A stretch of DNA of 64,000 nucleotides from Paramecium sonneborni. Lineage: Eukaryota > Ciliophora > Oligohymenophorea > Peniculida > Parameciidae. Positions 51,074 through 63,463 of the stretch are shown here, in pieces. The position numbers and the translations under genes are program-made. The stretch covers positions 436,925 to 500,924 of the forward strand of contig CAJJDN010000024.1 of NCBI GenBank assembly GCA_905182985.1, read 5' to 3'. The notes below the pieces were generated by a model. It did not search any database and was not told the origin of the DNA. It saw nothing but the letters and a program-made list of their open reading frames with translations. Position 1 is the first letter of the stretch. Each line of letters opens with the position of its first letter.

Positions 51074-52623
51074 TCATGCTAAGCCTTCTAATTCAAGTTT
51101 CATAGGGATGATTTAGCTATTTACAAATTTTATAATTTCTTTGTAATGATAATATTTCATCAAATTTTTAAGTTCCTAGAAATAAATAATATATTTTTTA
51201 CTTCAGAATTTTTATCAATAACTTCTAACATTCTATTACAAACATCTATATTCTTTTTAATAATCTATTTTTCTCTCATTGTTAACATTATAATATGCAT
51301 TCTAAACTCTGGAGTAGATGGATCATTTAATCTTCTTTAATCATCTTCTATCGTACTAGCAAAATTTTGTAATTCTGTTTCTAATATTTTTTTTAATGCT
51401 TTGAAAGTAGCCTTCTCCAAATCAATAGTTTTAGTAGTAGTATGCCATCCTGGCCAAAATTACTTAAAATTTTAAACATCTTCTTCTAATTATAAAAAGT
51501 CATCTAATTTAGAAAGTTATGTAAATCTAACAGTTGCTAAAGTCTATCTAAAAGAATCATGATCAGTTTCATTTACTAATTTATTCCCCCAACATATATT
51601 TCCTTTAGTTAATTCAATTTTTAGGTTGAATAATCTATCATTTTTATTCAAACAAATATCGAAATCAAATTGATTCATAGGATTATTTAAACTTGCAAAT
51701 CCATAATTCATAAAAAAATATTTGTTAGACCATTAACCATAATTATAAAACAATTCTTCTCCCATCTAAATATTTCTAGCCGCTTACATAAAAAATCCAT
51801 CTGCTTCTTTAGAATATCCATATTTCAAAAATCCATTATTATCATGATTTATAAAATCTACAATATATTTAAAATTAAATACCTGCCAATGGAACCAATA
51901 ATTATTATTATTCTTTATCTCCAATTTTGACTGTAAAACTTCTAGATATTGTTAAAATTCTAAATTTAATGAAATCATTATAAGTATATCCATATTTCTA
52001 AAATTCTTTAACTGCTTCTTTTAAATTTTCATATTCTTCTTTGAATACTTTCCTTTGATTAATCACTGTAAATAGAGTTGGTGATCCTTTCAATAATGCA
52101 TCCTACTCAGCATCAAAATAAGTAGGAAATCCACTTACATCTTTTGGTAGAACATCTATATAAGGTTTCCAAAATGAATATTATCTATACAATTATATAT
52201 ATAAAATTACCTTCTATTTTCTTATAACAAATGATTCACGAAGTATGTCTAAACATTGTTTGGTTTATAATTTATTTAAATCATCTTTCTATTTATTAAA
52301 CAACTCTTTTTCACTTCCTCTAATGATAAATAGTTTGTTCTTGGAATGAACATAACCCATTCACCTTATCTAATGAATTAAGCTGCTCTTAATGTTCTAT
52401 AACCTTCGCTCTTTACTTCTATCTTAACCTTTGAAACTTCAGCTTTGCCATCTTTCAACCATTGTATCAGATTTTTATAAGGATCCTTTCAATAGATAAC
52501 TGCAGATACTGGGTTATCATAAGTTTGTCTTTTCGGTTTGCTTTTTTCTTCCCATTCCATATCGTCCTAGCAGAATGATTACAAAAGTGTTATTCCCACA
52601 ATACACGCTTTTAGTAATATCAT
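51074..52623 (-). CDS. SET-domain protein with N-terminal signal peptide
   Basis: The SET domain is of the Rubisco LSMT/SETD3-6 class. The opening is KVKIEVKSEGYRTLRAAQFI, then GEWVMFIPRTNYLS, WKPYIDVLPKDV-like text, FINHDNNG (the NH(S/D) motif) and EELFYNYGQWSNKYFFMNYG (the YNYG motif). A helical substrate-binding domain follows. Such enzymes methylate lysine or histidine on non-histone proteins. The start at 52623 adds MILLKACIVGITLLQSFCQD, a clear signal peptide, joined in frame. A 24-nt intron with an in-frame TGA separates DNP from DPYKN; a 26-nt intron is near the end. About 490 residues. Alternative start 52560 would remove the signal peptide. Confidence 0.87.
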
Positions 52624-53175
52624 TTAAATTAATATTCAAGAACTTTTTATAAATTCAGTTTAACCAAATTATTTCTATTAAAAATATTATTTATTTATTC
52701 TTTATAACCCATCTTGATGATCTTCTTAAATCTTTAGATGCTCTATTCTTTTCATATAACACATCTAATCATATTTTTAATTTCATCATTTTCTTTATTT
52801 AAACCAAATATCTATGCCATTATCTAATTCCTTTAATTAATACTCCTTTATGTCATCTCGAATAGTATTAAAAGTTAAGGAATTTCTAATTATTAATTAT
52901 TTGAAAATTGTCTTTTTATTTTTACTTTAAAAAATCCATTTTCTGTTTCTATAATCTATAGAATTGTTTGATGATTTACTGTTACTAGAAATTTAAGAAT
53001 TTCAAAGATATTTCTCAGAAAAGATTTACTAATTTTTAGATTACTTGCATGTTCCTGAAATTAAAACAAATTATTTTTTATTTAAATATATCATTTAAGT
53101 ATATAAATATTTTAATAAGAATTGATACTTTAAAATTTAAATAAAAGTTTCTATAAATTTTGTATAGAAATATTA
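52624..53175. other. Gap region between genes, with possible small minus-strand frame
   Basis: Between the SET gene start and the duplicated membrane-protein fragment. A minus-strand frame near 52780-52990 (ISSNSKSSNNSIDYRNRKWI, then IRDDIKEYQLKELDNGID) looks protein-like, and another ends FGLNKENDEIKNMIRCVI, but I could not build a convincing gene with a start and clean splices. From 52865 the sequence is duplicated at 54005. Confidence 0.35.
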
Positions 53176-54003
53176 TCAGAAATTGATCAAAGTTCTGAGA
53201 GTTCTCTCAAATGTATCATCAGTGAATAATGTTTGGGATGGAATTACATATACAAAATGAATAATGATTTTGCTGTTCTCATAAATTTTATTTTTAACCT
53301 CAGTTATTATTATAAAAAAAACAATAAAAAGTATAACTAAATAGATAATATTGAAAATCTAAATATAAAGAATGATTTACCTTTTACTGATCCACCAATT
53401 TGGTTGTAACATAAATCAAATCATTATAAAAATTAGAATTCATTACATTAATAACTTCAGATATCATAAATGCCCCTTCTAATTCATTCTAAGTAGGTAT
53501 AGCTCTATAAGTAAAATTATTGATAGCAACATCTGTTTCGATTAAATTTTAAATATATATTAACATCGCTTTCAAACCATGCCTCATATTTTAATTCATT
53601 ATAGTTGGACATAACTATTCTGCTCTAATTTTTATATCTACTGGTAAGTATTCACACAAATCGCTAAGTTAAACTTTGGTATAAAAGTCTTAAAAGCTAT
53701 TTGTCACAAGCATTCTTAAAATATTATTATTATTTCAAATTACTTTTCAAAATTTGGATCTTAGGATGTAAATAATTTAGTATTATTTAGAGATTCCATA
53801 ATATAATACCACATTCTATCAAAATAAGCCGCATCTAAATACATATAGTTTTTTCTTCCATAAAGAACTTCTCTTTATGCAAACATTAAGGGTATATCAC
53901 CTCCAAGATCAGCCAATTATTTTTTATAATATGCAGTTTCAGGGTATTTTTTTAAATATTTTAAAAATTCCAAATAATTTACTATACTATTTAATGTGAT
54001 TAT
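52865..54003. repeat. First copy of a perfect 1139-bp direct repeat joined by one N
   Basis: Identical line by line to 54005-55143 (offset 1140), with a single N at 54004. It includes the 3' part of the giant membrane-protein gene. The pattern is the same as the other two N-joined repeats. Confidence 0.95.
53176..54003 (-). pseudogene. Duplicate C-terminal fragment of the giant membrane protein
   Basis: It equals the last 828 bases of the gene at 54316-58544, with the same TGA, and is cut by the N at 54004. Probably an assembly artefact. Confidence 0.85.
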
Positions 54004-54004
54004 N

Positions 54005-55143
54005 GTATTAAAAGTTAAGGAATTTCTAATTATTAATTATTTGAAAATTGTCTTTTTATTTTTACTTTAAAAAATCCATTTTCTGTTTCTATAATCTATA
54101 GAATTGTTTGATGATTTACTGTTACTAGAAATTTAAGAATTTCAAAGATATTTCTCAGAAAAGATTTACTAATTTTTAGATTACTTGCATGTTCCTGAAA
54201 TTAAAACAAATTATTTTTTATTTAAATATATCATTTAAGTATATAAATATTTTAATAAGAATTGATACTTTAAAATTTAAATAAAAGTTTCTATAAATTT
54301 TGTATAGAAATATTATCAGAAATTGATCAAAGTTCTGAGAGTTCTCTCAAATGTATCATCAGTGAATAATGTTTGGGATGGAATTACATATACAAAATGA
54401 ATAATGATTTTGCTGTTCTCATAAATTTTATTTTTAACCTCAGTTATTATTATAAAAAAAACAATAAAAAGTATAACTAAATAGATAATATTGAAAATCT
54501 AAATATAAAGAATGATTTACCTTTTACTGATCCACCAATTTGGTTGTAACATAAATCAAATCATTATAAAAATTAGAATTCATTACATTAATAACTTCAG
54601 ATATCATAAATGCCCCTTCTAATTCATTCTAAGTAGGTATAGCTCTATAAGTAAAATTATTGATAGCAACATCTGTTTCGATTAAATTTTAAATATATAT
54701 TAACATCGCTTTCAAACCATGCCTCATATTTTAATTCATTATAGTTGGACATAACTATTCTGCTCTAATTTTTATATCTACTGGTAAGTATTCACACAAA
54801 TCGCTAAGTTAAACTTTGGTATAAAAGTCTTAAAAGCTATTTGTCACAAGCATTCTTAAAATATTATTATTATTTCAAATTACTTTTCAAAATTTGGATC
54901 TTAGGATGTAAATAATTTAGTATTATTTAGAGATTCCATAATATAATACCACATTCTATCAAAATAAGCCGCATCTAAATACATATAGTTTTTTCTTCCA
55001 TAAAGAACTTCTCTTTATGCAAACATTAAGGGTATATCACCTCCAAGATCAGCCAATTATTTTTTATAATATGCAGTTTCAGGGTATTTTTTTAAATATT
55101 TTAAAAATTCCAAATAATTTACTATACTATTTAATGTGATTAT
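54005..55143. repeat. Second copy of the perfect 1139-bp direct repeat
   Basis: Identical to 52865-54003. This copy continues into the rest of the giant membrane-protein gene. Confidence 0.95.
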
Positions 55144-58100
55144 TGAATAAAACAAAATTAGAACTAAAATAAATTTATAAGGAGGTATTCGTTTTTTTCT
55201 TAAATTTTTTGTATTTTTTGTCTCTTTTTCAATTTTTTATTCAAAAAATTCAAATTCTTTTTCTGCTATTTTAAGATTATAATTAAACTTATAAGAATTA
55301 TCTGATTACAATTTATCAAGCAATTATTTAAATTTTAAGATCTCTTATTAGATTGCATCATTATCAGAATATTAACTTAAATGTAAAAATAGTATAAGTT
55401 TTTTATTAATATAAATTTTAGCATAAATAATTGACATGACCATTATTACCAAAAATAATTACTAAAATACAAACATAGTTTCCATTTAATCTTAAAAATT
55501 TTATCCTCTAGATATTGTTTGAACCATAATATCAGAATTTAATTAAGTCATTATATCTCTCATTGGGGGATAATTTTTAAAACTATAAAAGATTTACGGG
55601 CTATCTGCTTTAACCGTTTTCTCATAAATGTAATTCATTTTCAAAATGTATTAGAAATTTAATAAAACAGATATTGCTGTTCTGAGAGTCATATTATATT
55701 ATTCTGATTTATAAGTATCAAGATAAGAATAAGCCTCTATATATTTAGTTTATAATAATCCTTAAAGTTCTTGTCGATTAAGAACTAATTTTAAATTAGA
55801 ATTTAGTGAATCAAATCCAAGTCCTAAATTAGAAGTTGCAAATTTAGAAACTGAATTATACTCTTCTTGAGATATAATACCATTAGTTTTTTGGAAATTG
55901 TAAGTCCATAAATTCCATCTAGTAACTAAAAACATATCCATCGGTTAAAAGAAAAGATTTTTAATTTCTAATAAATTGATATCAATTGCAAATGCAACTA
56001 AATTTAAACTTGATAATTGCTAAAATATTATAAAAATATTACAATAATAATGAATAATGCTTAAATAATTAAACTTAATACAAACATTAAGACCAATAAT
56101 TAATGTTATCTTTTTAAAGGCATATGTTTGTTGAATTTATTATAAAGGTCATATTTTCTATAAAATTTAGAATTTCTAAGCATTCTAATTGATGATACTT
56201 AAGATTGATCTTCTCTATCAAATAATTCTTCTTTTTTAACATCTTATTGTTCTAGTTATAAACCTTTTCCTTCTCCACCTTAAGTTAAAGATTTGATAGA
56301 ATTTTTTTTACTTTCGGTTTTTATTTTCTCAACTAAAAGACGTTATTCAGGATCAGCTCTTGATGTAAACACACATGGTTAAGTTGGATCGATATTTAAG
56401 ACCCTTTTTATTGCTTCTTCATTTAAACTTTTAATTTCATTTTGACTCTTTACTTTATTTAGACTTTTTGCCTCTTTCAAACTTTTCACATCATTTAATC
56501 CTTAAGCTTCATTATTTTAATTAAGCATATAAGTATCTTAATTAGAAACTTATTTAATTAATATAAGTCTCTCTTCTGCTATACTTAATTCATTAGCAGA
56601 GGATGATACAATTGTTTGTGTTTCTTTTTTTGTTGAATTACCATTATTTGAATAAATAATCTGTATATTCTCAAGCTTTACTATCATGTAAATCATTTTT
56701 TATTCATATTCTTTTACTATTATTTCTAAATTACAATAGTAACGAACATCATCAGATACATCATTTTAGTACACTAACTTTTGTGTATTTATTAGTACAT
56801 TTTCTATAAAACAACTTTAATTCACTTCTTAAATTTCTGGAAATACACTTATTACTGGTGAACCTTTAGTAAAAAGTGCTTTATAATATTTAATTTCTTT
56901 CAATTGATTTGTATAACTAGTTATATTATATTTTTCATCAACAATCAAAACAGCATTCTTTATTAAAGTTGGAGATATCAAACAAATAAAATTTACTTAA
57001 TCAGAATATGTTAAATCAATTGCAAAATCTACAGTATCAATTAATTATCCATGAGTTATATAATTTTAGTTTAATTATCTTACAAATTTAGATTTGCCTG
57101 TTATTATGAATTCATCTACTAATTTATTATGCCATTCACGAACTCCAAAAGGAATTAAATCCTAAAAATTTTTATTACATATAAATGAAGGAGCATTACT
57201 AGAAATTTTATTCATTTACAATTATCCATTTTCATATTTTGTTGTTATATAAAACATATGTTTATTTGTTTTATAATCTATAAAATATATATCTGATGAT
57301 TTTTTAGCATGAATAATCATTTCATTTGCTTCCAGTAAATCATTTAAAATTTCTGCATAAAAAAAACATACTAATGCTTATACCATACAATTAGGTTCAG
57401 TTTTATAATAATTATCTATTTATTTTTTTATTTTTAACATTCTATTCACAAATTTATAAATCTCATTAAATTCATTTGTTTTCCAATTTTATAATAATTT
57501 TATTTTCCACATAATAATTTTTAATAAACTATTCGAAATTTTAATATTTTTAATATCATTTGATATTAATTTTGAAGCTACTCCTAATAATTATTGATTT
57601 TTAACTTTTTAACATAAATCTTAATTGATTTAATTAATACATTTTTTCAATAATTGATTTCTCTTAATTTATCTTATAAAATTTTAATCTTTTAACTTAT
57701 TGAGAATTAAAAAGCTTTCATAAAACTTTCTTTACTACAATAAAATCGATGCGTTAATAATAGGATCTTTTGTATAGATGAAATCTGATAATCTTATATA
57801 TGACATGATTTTAAAGAAGAAAGGCACAATAATTAGAGTGAAGGAATTTTCAAAATAAATAAATTACATTATTCCAGCATATAAAGTCAACAATTAAATT
57901 GAAATCATTATTAATCTTATTTATGAAGATCTTTAGTTTTTTATTAATATAAGGTCTAAAGCTTGTGTTGCTGAATTTACTATTGCAATAATTTATACAT
58001 ATTTAAGCTAGAAATTTAATTTATAAAATATCATCAACATAATATTTATCATCACAGTTATTATACTAAAAAATGTAATTTAAGTTCTCTAAAAATTCTT

Positions 58101-58544
58101 TGTATTTATGTCTAGTGTTCCTTATATAAATAATATCTCAATCATCTGCATAATTATTATAAGTCCCGCTATTATATACCCTAAAATGTCTTAAAATTAT
58201 TCAATAACAAAATTTAGAAATCCTACCTTCATGAAACAATTTATAAGACTTATTATATTTTTCCCAGGTATTTAAGCCTTTATTATACACATTATTTGTA
58301 AAATCAAGTAGCAAATTCCAAAAATATAAAAATAAGAAATTTATATGTTAACAGATGGTCTAGCAAATAACACCAAAGCATAAAGCCAAGAAGATGAATT
58401 CTGATAATATATGTATGAAATATTCAATAGGGATGCATGTATAAGTAGTATATTGACTAAGCTCTCTGGTAATGTAAGGGCTATATCATCATATTCCATG
58501 TATTTTGTTAATATTTTCGACATTAAATGACTAATTTTAGGCAT
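54316..58544 (-). CDS. Giant multi-pass membrane protein with PAS-like central region
   Basis: About 1390 residues, starting MPKISHLMSKILTKYMEYDD. The N-terminal third has a series of hydrophobic helices (ESLVNILLIHASLLNISYIY, FGICYLILQIMCIIKA, DILGYIIAGLIIIMQM, ITFFSIITVMINIMLMIF, RLIMISIQLLTLYAGIMQF). A long cytosolic region contains a PAS-like stretch (NAVLIVDEKYNITSYTNQLK). Later helices include FQQLFLVIMVMSIIYAKIYI and IIYLVILFIVFFIIITEV before the short tail. Ciliates have large families of such proteins; one part resembles the TmcB-like type. Function unknown; a sensor is plausible. Introns of 22-23 nt are seen near 54510 and 56040. A shadow frame here mimics an RT YADD motif and is rejected. 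Confidence 0.75.
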
Positions 58545-59849
58545 CGAGAACAAAATAAATGAAACAAAAATTATGATTATTATTTTAAAATTATCTTCCG
58601 TACAAATCTCATTTAATTCATGTTTTAAGATTGTCTCAATATAATTATTTTAAAATAATATCATACTAAGAATATACTTGTTGAGACATTTAACATTTAC
58701 AATAAGCTAATTATTACTTATAATTCTATCTACATCTTATTTACTCAAATACAATTAAATTCATAATATTATAATTATGTTTATATTTTATTCATTATAA
58801 AATTTCTTTTATCTTATTAGAAAATTATTGGGTCTCTGAATATTTCAAATGTGTCAAATGTTTTTTTAAAAAAATTTAATTGTTTATAAATTTATTTTAT
58901 TATGAAAGCTGTTTTAGAAGTAAAATTCAAGAGAAAAGTCTTCTGCTCAAAAATAATTTAATAATCAATATATTATTTATATTTTATACTTAAAATTGTA
59001 GATTAAATAGATATTTTTGTTATTTCGAAATAATAAATAGTAGTTTGAAAATACAGAATTTTATTTAATTTAATAATTTCTTTTATAATATTAAAAATAG
59101 ATAAAAAATTTTTGTTATAGTTCATTAAGAAAATGATATTTTGTTAAAATTTGAATTTTTAATCAAATAATATTAATTGAATTAGCAATAAGTTGAATCT
59201 AATTAATGATTGATCTCTAAGTTTATGACTAAAAATTTAACCTTATGATAAACACTAAAATAATGTAAATATTTTTTAAATTAGATTTTTTTAATTATTA
59301 GCATTGAAAGTTTATTCTTCCTTAAAATTTAAAAATATTTGAAATCATTTCTTAAATTCATTAAATATTTAAAATTCTAAATCAAATGATAGTAATTAGA
59401 CAAATTGATTGATTTCAGGTTTTTAAGAGAATAAAAAATATTTAACAATTTTTAAAATTATTGATTAAATAAGATTCTTAACGTCTCTCTGTAAATATAT
59501 AAAATGAAAGCTTTGATATGATTTAATCTTGTTTTTTGTATTGATTGAAATGATCAGCTGCTTTTATAATAATTAAGATTTAAGATTAATTGATTGATAT
59601 TAAATTCAGCAAAATTGAATGATTACTCAATTTATTTTAGAGAGTAATCAAAAATAAGAGTGTAAGGTTAATAAATTTACAGAAATAACTTAAAAAAAGT
59701 GATAAATAATAAAAGAGTTTAAAAATAATTCATAGAGATTAATTCTTTAGTTATAATAAATTAAGAATCATAATATTAGTGAAATTTAAACATTTAAATA
59801 TTTTGTCATCTAGATTATCTTATTAATTTAAATATAATTTTATTTAATT
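58545..59849. other. Longest gene-free region, 1.3 kb
   Basis: AT-rich DNA between divergent genes. No frame has convincing composition, and there is no GC-rich block that would suggest a tRNA. In a window where most genes are under 400 bases apart, this length is unusual and might hide a noncoding RNA or a lost gene. Confidence 0.5.
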
Positions 59850-62192
59850 ATGCATAATTTTTTGTTTGGAAATAGAAGAACAAATTATTCAAGTTACAAT
59901 CCCTTTGGTTCTTAGAAAAGCTTGAAACCAGGAATTATAAGTAAGATAAAAAATAAGATTTATGGATTATTTCAACCAACAATTAACTCATAAAGTTTAA
60001 TCCAACGAATACCATAATTAGAAGATAACAATTTAGAATAAGAACTATCTAATTAATTTAAAAATAATCTTGTTCTAATAGATAGAATTATGCCAATTAA
60101 GGAAGAGAATATAGGACTCAAACGCAAGTCCATATTTCCTTTTGAATAATACCTAAAAGAGGAATTTGATACTGATAAAAAAATATATAGAAAAACATAA
60201 AATGATTCAAATAGAAAACATATGAATTAGAAGATCAGAATGTCGAATTCTAAAAAACAAAAGAAATTTAAAAAAGATCACTCGAAAATTTATAAAATTC
60301 AAAAAATGGAAGGTAATATTTGTAAATAATAACAATAGAAAATCCAAATTAGTTAGGGTTTAACCTAAATTATCAAAATTTAAAGTAAAATTTAGAAGTA
60401 AAATAAGAAAATTCTTCAGAATATTTATAAAATGTTTCCATTAAGTAGTTGAAATAGTTTAATACTTTAATTTAAGATAGTATTCCATTTAAATAATAAA
60501 AAGGTGAAACAAATAATTATTTATCACCAGTAAAAATACGAATAAATCAGTCAATTATATAAAATGATGAGAATAAAAATAAAGAATCTAATTCTATAAA
60601 AGGACTTAAAGCATCTTTATCTTCTCTATATAGTTCATCAAATAAAGAATTTGTGAAGGATGATTTAAATATAAATAAAAAATTTTCAAGTTCAACTGGA
60701 ACTAATACAAAAGGTGAGGGAAATGAAACAATACTAAGTTTTAAAAATGATGATTTTCAATAAGAACTTTAAGAAAATATATAAAAATTAAAATAAAATA
60801 AAAATACTTCAATTTTCAAATAAAATTAAGATGAAATGTTTCAAAATAATTAAGCATCAAATTATTTTATAACAAAATTGAATCAAGTAAATAATTTGAG
60901 TATTAAAATAGTAATCAGAAGAGTTCAAAAAGGAGAAGTGTACAATATTAGAAGATTATGTCAATCAAACATAAAAAAGTGATGAAAATTTACAACTTTA
61001 AGATTTTGAAGGATCAAACTTAATTTAAAATTTATTTAATGGAAATAAATAAATTATTTAATAAGATATAAAAAATGAAGAAGAAAAAAAGGATATTTTA
61101 TCTATCAAATCAAATACCAATCCATGTTGTTAAGAATTCTAAAAAATAATTATAAGTAATACTGATACCAATATCCAAAAATAAAATGTAAATTAAGAAT
61201 TATATCTTTCAGAAATGAAGATAAAATAAGATTTTCAAAATTAACAAGAGAAAATAATCCCATAAAACCAATTGTAATAAGAATAATATATGAATAGAAG
61301 TTTTAAAACTTAGATTGAAAAATAAAATTAACTATCAGTAGATATCTCAAAATTTTAGGATTCATAATCACAGTAGTAAAATAATGAAATTCAAAAGAAT
61401 ATTCTTCAAAATAGCTTTTTGACTAATTAGAATAAGCAAACAATTGATAAAAATGAGAAATTAGGAAAAGAATAAAACCCATTTTTAATATCAAGTCCTA
61501 AAATTAGTTATGATCAAATAAGTTTATATTTTTAATCTAGTGCAATATCCAATTAAAATAAATAATGCTAATCATAAAATTAGAATTAAGGAATGATAGA
61601 TATTTTCAAAATTTCATAATAATAATCATCTTAATAAATAATGAACAAAGTTTAGGATAAATACAATTCTTAAAATTTATAATAAACAATTAATCATTTC
61701 GAGAATCCAAAAATACTTTAATACTCATTTAATAAATAAATGGAAATCAACGAATAATCTCCATTAATTCATTAAAATATTTAAAATTAATAATAAATAT
61801 TTGATTCAGCAAAATTAAATTATTATTAATAGTAGCCGACTTAATAGAATATTCTTTTTTAATAGTAATAATAATGGTAGCATTATCCGTTATAAATATA
61901 ACTTTAAAATAATTTTCCTTTATAACAAAATACTTCAAATTAAGTTTCAAGTTTAAATTTATTCCAATCTAATCCTTACTAATAATAATAATCAAATTAA
62001 ATAATGAATAAACCTCTTTACTTAAAGAATGATGTCTTATCTCTTTTTTAGGATACTAAAAAATCTGATAGAGGTGAAAATTTAATTTATAATTTAGATA
62101 TTTTTTAGACTTAATAATATCAATAGACAAGTTAAAGTTTGAATAATAGTTTAAATAAAGGTAGAAAGAAGTAAAGGATTAATAATTTTTGA
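59850..62192 (+). CDS. Gln-rich low-complexity protein, nucleoporin-like features
   Basis: The start MHNFLFGNRRTNYSSYNPFG has FG and NPFG dipeptides, then KPGIISKIKNKIYGLFQP, a short amphipathic helix like the membrane-binding helix of Nup1/Nup60-type proteins. The rest is disordered, rich in Q, N, S and K, with short hydrophobic patches (SIFKQNQDEMFQNN, LNLFQSNPY, LSLFQ) spaced through it. Introns of 26 and 25 nt give exactly 763 residues. The C-terminus ends KKQRINNF. A nuclear-pore role is a hypothesis; FG repeats are few. It may instead be an unrelated disordered scaffold. Confidence 0.6.
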
Positions 62193-62260
62193 TGATTTTC
62201 ATGACATAATTTATTTTTTTATTAAATATAAATCACTTAATTTAAATTCTTGCTCTAAAT

Positions 62261-62413
62261 ATGGGAAAAAGTTGTAAGTACAAAGTAATTTTTAACTTAT
62301 TTTAAGATGAGTATTAAAATTAATAAGAAATAAATAATGGTTTTAGAAAGAAAGTAAATGTATATTTATAAGATATGGATGATAACTATTAGATTATTTT
62401 AAGATAACTATGA
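62261..62413 (+). CDS. Possible 50-residue small protein
   Basis: A 51-codon frame beginning MGKSCKYKVIFNLFQDEY and ending DMDDNYQIILRQL reads as plausible protein with a basic start and acidic end. A 22-nt intron-like block (GTAATTTTTAACTTATTTTAAG) inside it could instead be spliced out and change the product. No family is recognised. It lies between the Q-rich gene and the ANP32-like gene, all on the plus strand. Confidence 0.35.
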
Positions 62414-62553
62414 ATATATTAAAGAACAAAAAAGATGATTTTATCAAAATGAATAAGAATTTTATTCAAATAAAATGTAATAGAAAATAAATTATTTTTA
62501 TTGACTAATATATGTACTTTAGATATTTTTTTTTTTTAATTTTATTAATAAAT

Positions 62554-63179
62554 ATGGCAGAAAAAATTTTTAATCTAATAAAAAAACAAGAAGCAGAATA
62601 AAATGGATAGTTGGAAGAATTAGAAATCTCAAATATTCAAATTGATTAATTAACTCCTTAAATTATATATTTTTTGAAGAAACATTCTAAATTATTAACT
62701 TTAACAATTGTAGATTATTAAAACTTTGGATGGATAACCAAAAATTGAATCATTACAAACTTTGATTTTAGAAGACAATAGATTAGATGGAAATGCATTA
62801 AAATCCATAAGTGAGAATTTTAAAAATTTAATCAGCTTATCTTTAACAAATAATTAAATCGTGTCATTGGATGTATGAATTTAAAATTTATTAAAGGAAT
62901 TACATGTACTAACAAAATTAAATAATTTATAATAATTAGATTTCTAAAATAATTAAGTGGAACAGTAAAAGGATTATCGTAAAAAAATTTTTGAAATGTT
63001 TCCTAATTTATAAATATTCGATAATAAAAATAAAGATGGAAATAACATTAAATATTCTGATGTAAAAATAAAATTTATTTTAGGAAGATATAAATGATAA
63101 AGAGGGTCTTAAATCTGATTCTGAATATAATGAAAATGATAAAGATCATGAAGATGAATTTATTCAATAATTCATTTGA
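62554..63179 (+). CDS. ANP32-like acidic leucine-rich nuclear phosphoprotein (with frameshift)
   Basis: The protein starts MAEKIFNLIKKQEAEQNGQL and carries leucine-rich repeats (IESLQTLILEDNRLDGNALK, NLISLSLTNNQIVSL, LNNLQQLDFQNNQVEQ). The LRR cap KDYRKKIFEMFPNLQIFDN is the diagnostic ANP32 motif. An acidic tail (KSDSEYNENDKDHEDEF) follows. Two introns, 24 and 22 nt, are clear. With them the length is one base too long: the frame shifts between about 62714 and 62728 (AAAA before CTTTGG). Removing one base gives 192 residues. ANP32 proteins act in the nucleus as histone chaperones and phosphatase inhibitors. The tail is much shorter than in animals. Confidence 0.75.
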
Positions 63180-63463
63180 ATTTATTTAATCTTCTATAAT
63201 TGGTTAGTGTGAATTGAAACTTCTTATGATAACAGATAAATTTTTTAATAATAATTTTTTCATTTTATTAAGATATTAGATATATACTAAGAAAGACGAT
63301 ACTAGATAAATTTAATATCTGAGAAATATATATTTATGACTTATTAGTTAATAGTATAAATTTAAGTGATATGACAATAAAGAGCTGTGATAAATAAAAA
63401 GAGTGATTTATTAATTTATTATTAATTTAGTAATATTTTTAAATTAACCGATTATAATTTAAA
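63180..63463. other. Intergenic region before the last gene
   Basis: About 280 AT-rich bases between the ANP32-like stop and the NT-C2 start, both plus strand. It should contain the promoter of the last gene. No motif stands out. Confidence 0.45.

Noticed and set aside
57900..58330. A minus-strand frame with a YADD motif that recalls a reverse transcriptase
   Set aside because: The frame has two internal TGA stops. A different frame is open through the whole region and encodes membrane helices joined to the rest of the giant membrane protein. The motif is a shadow.
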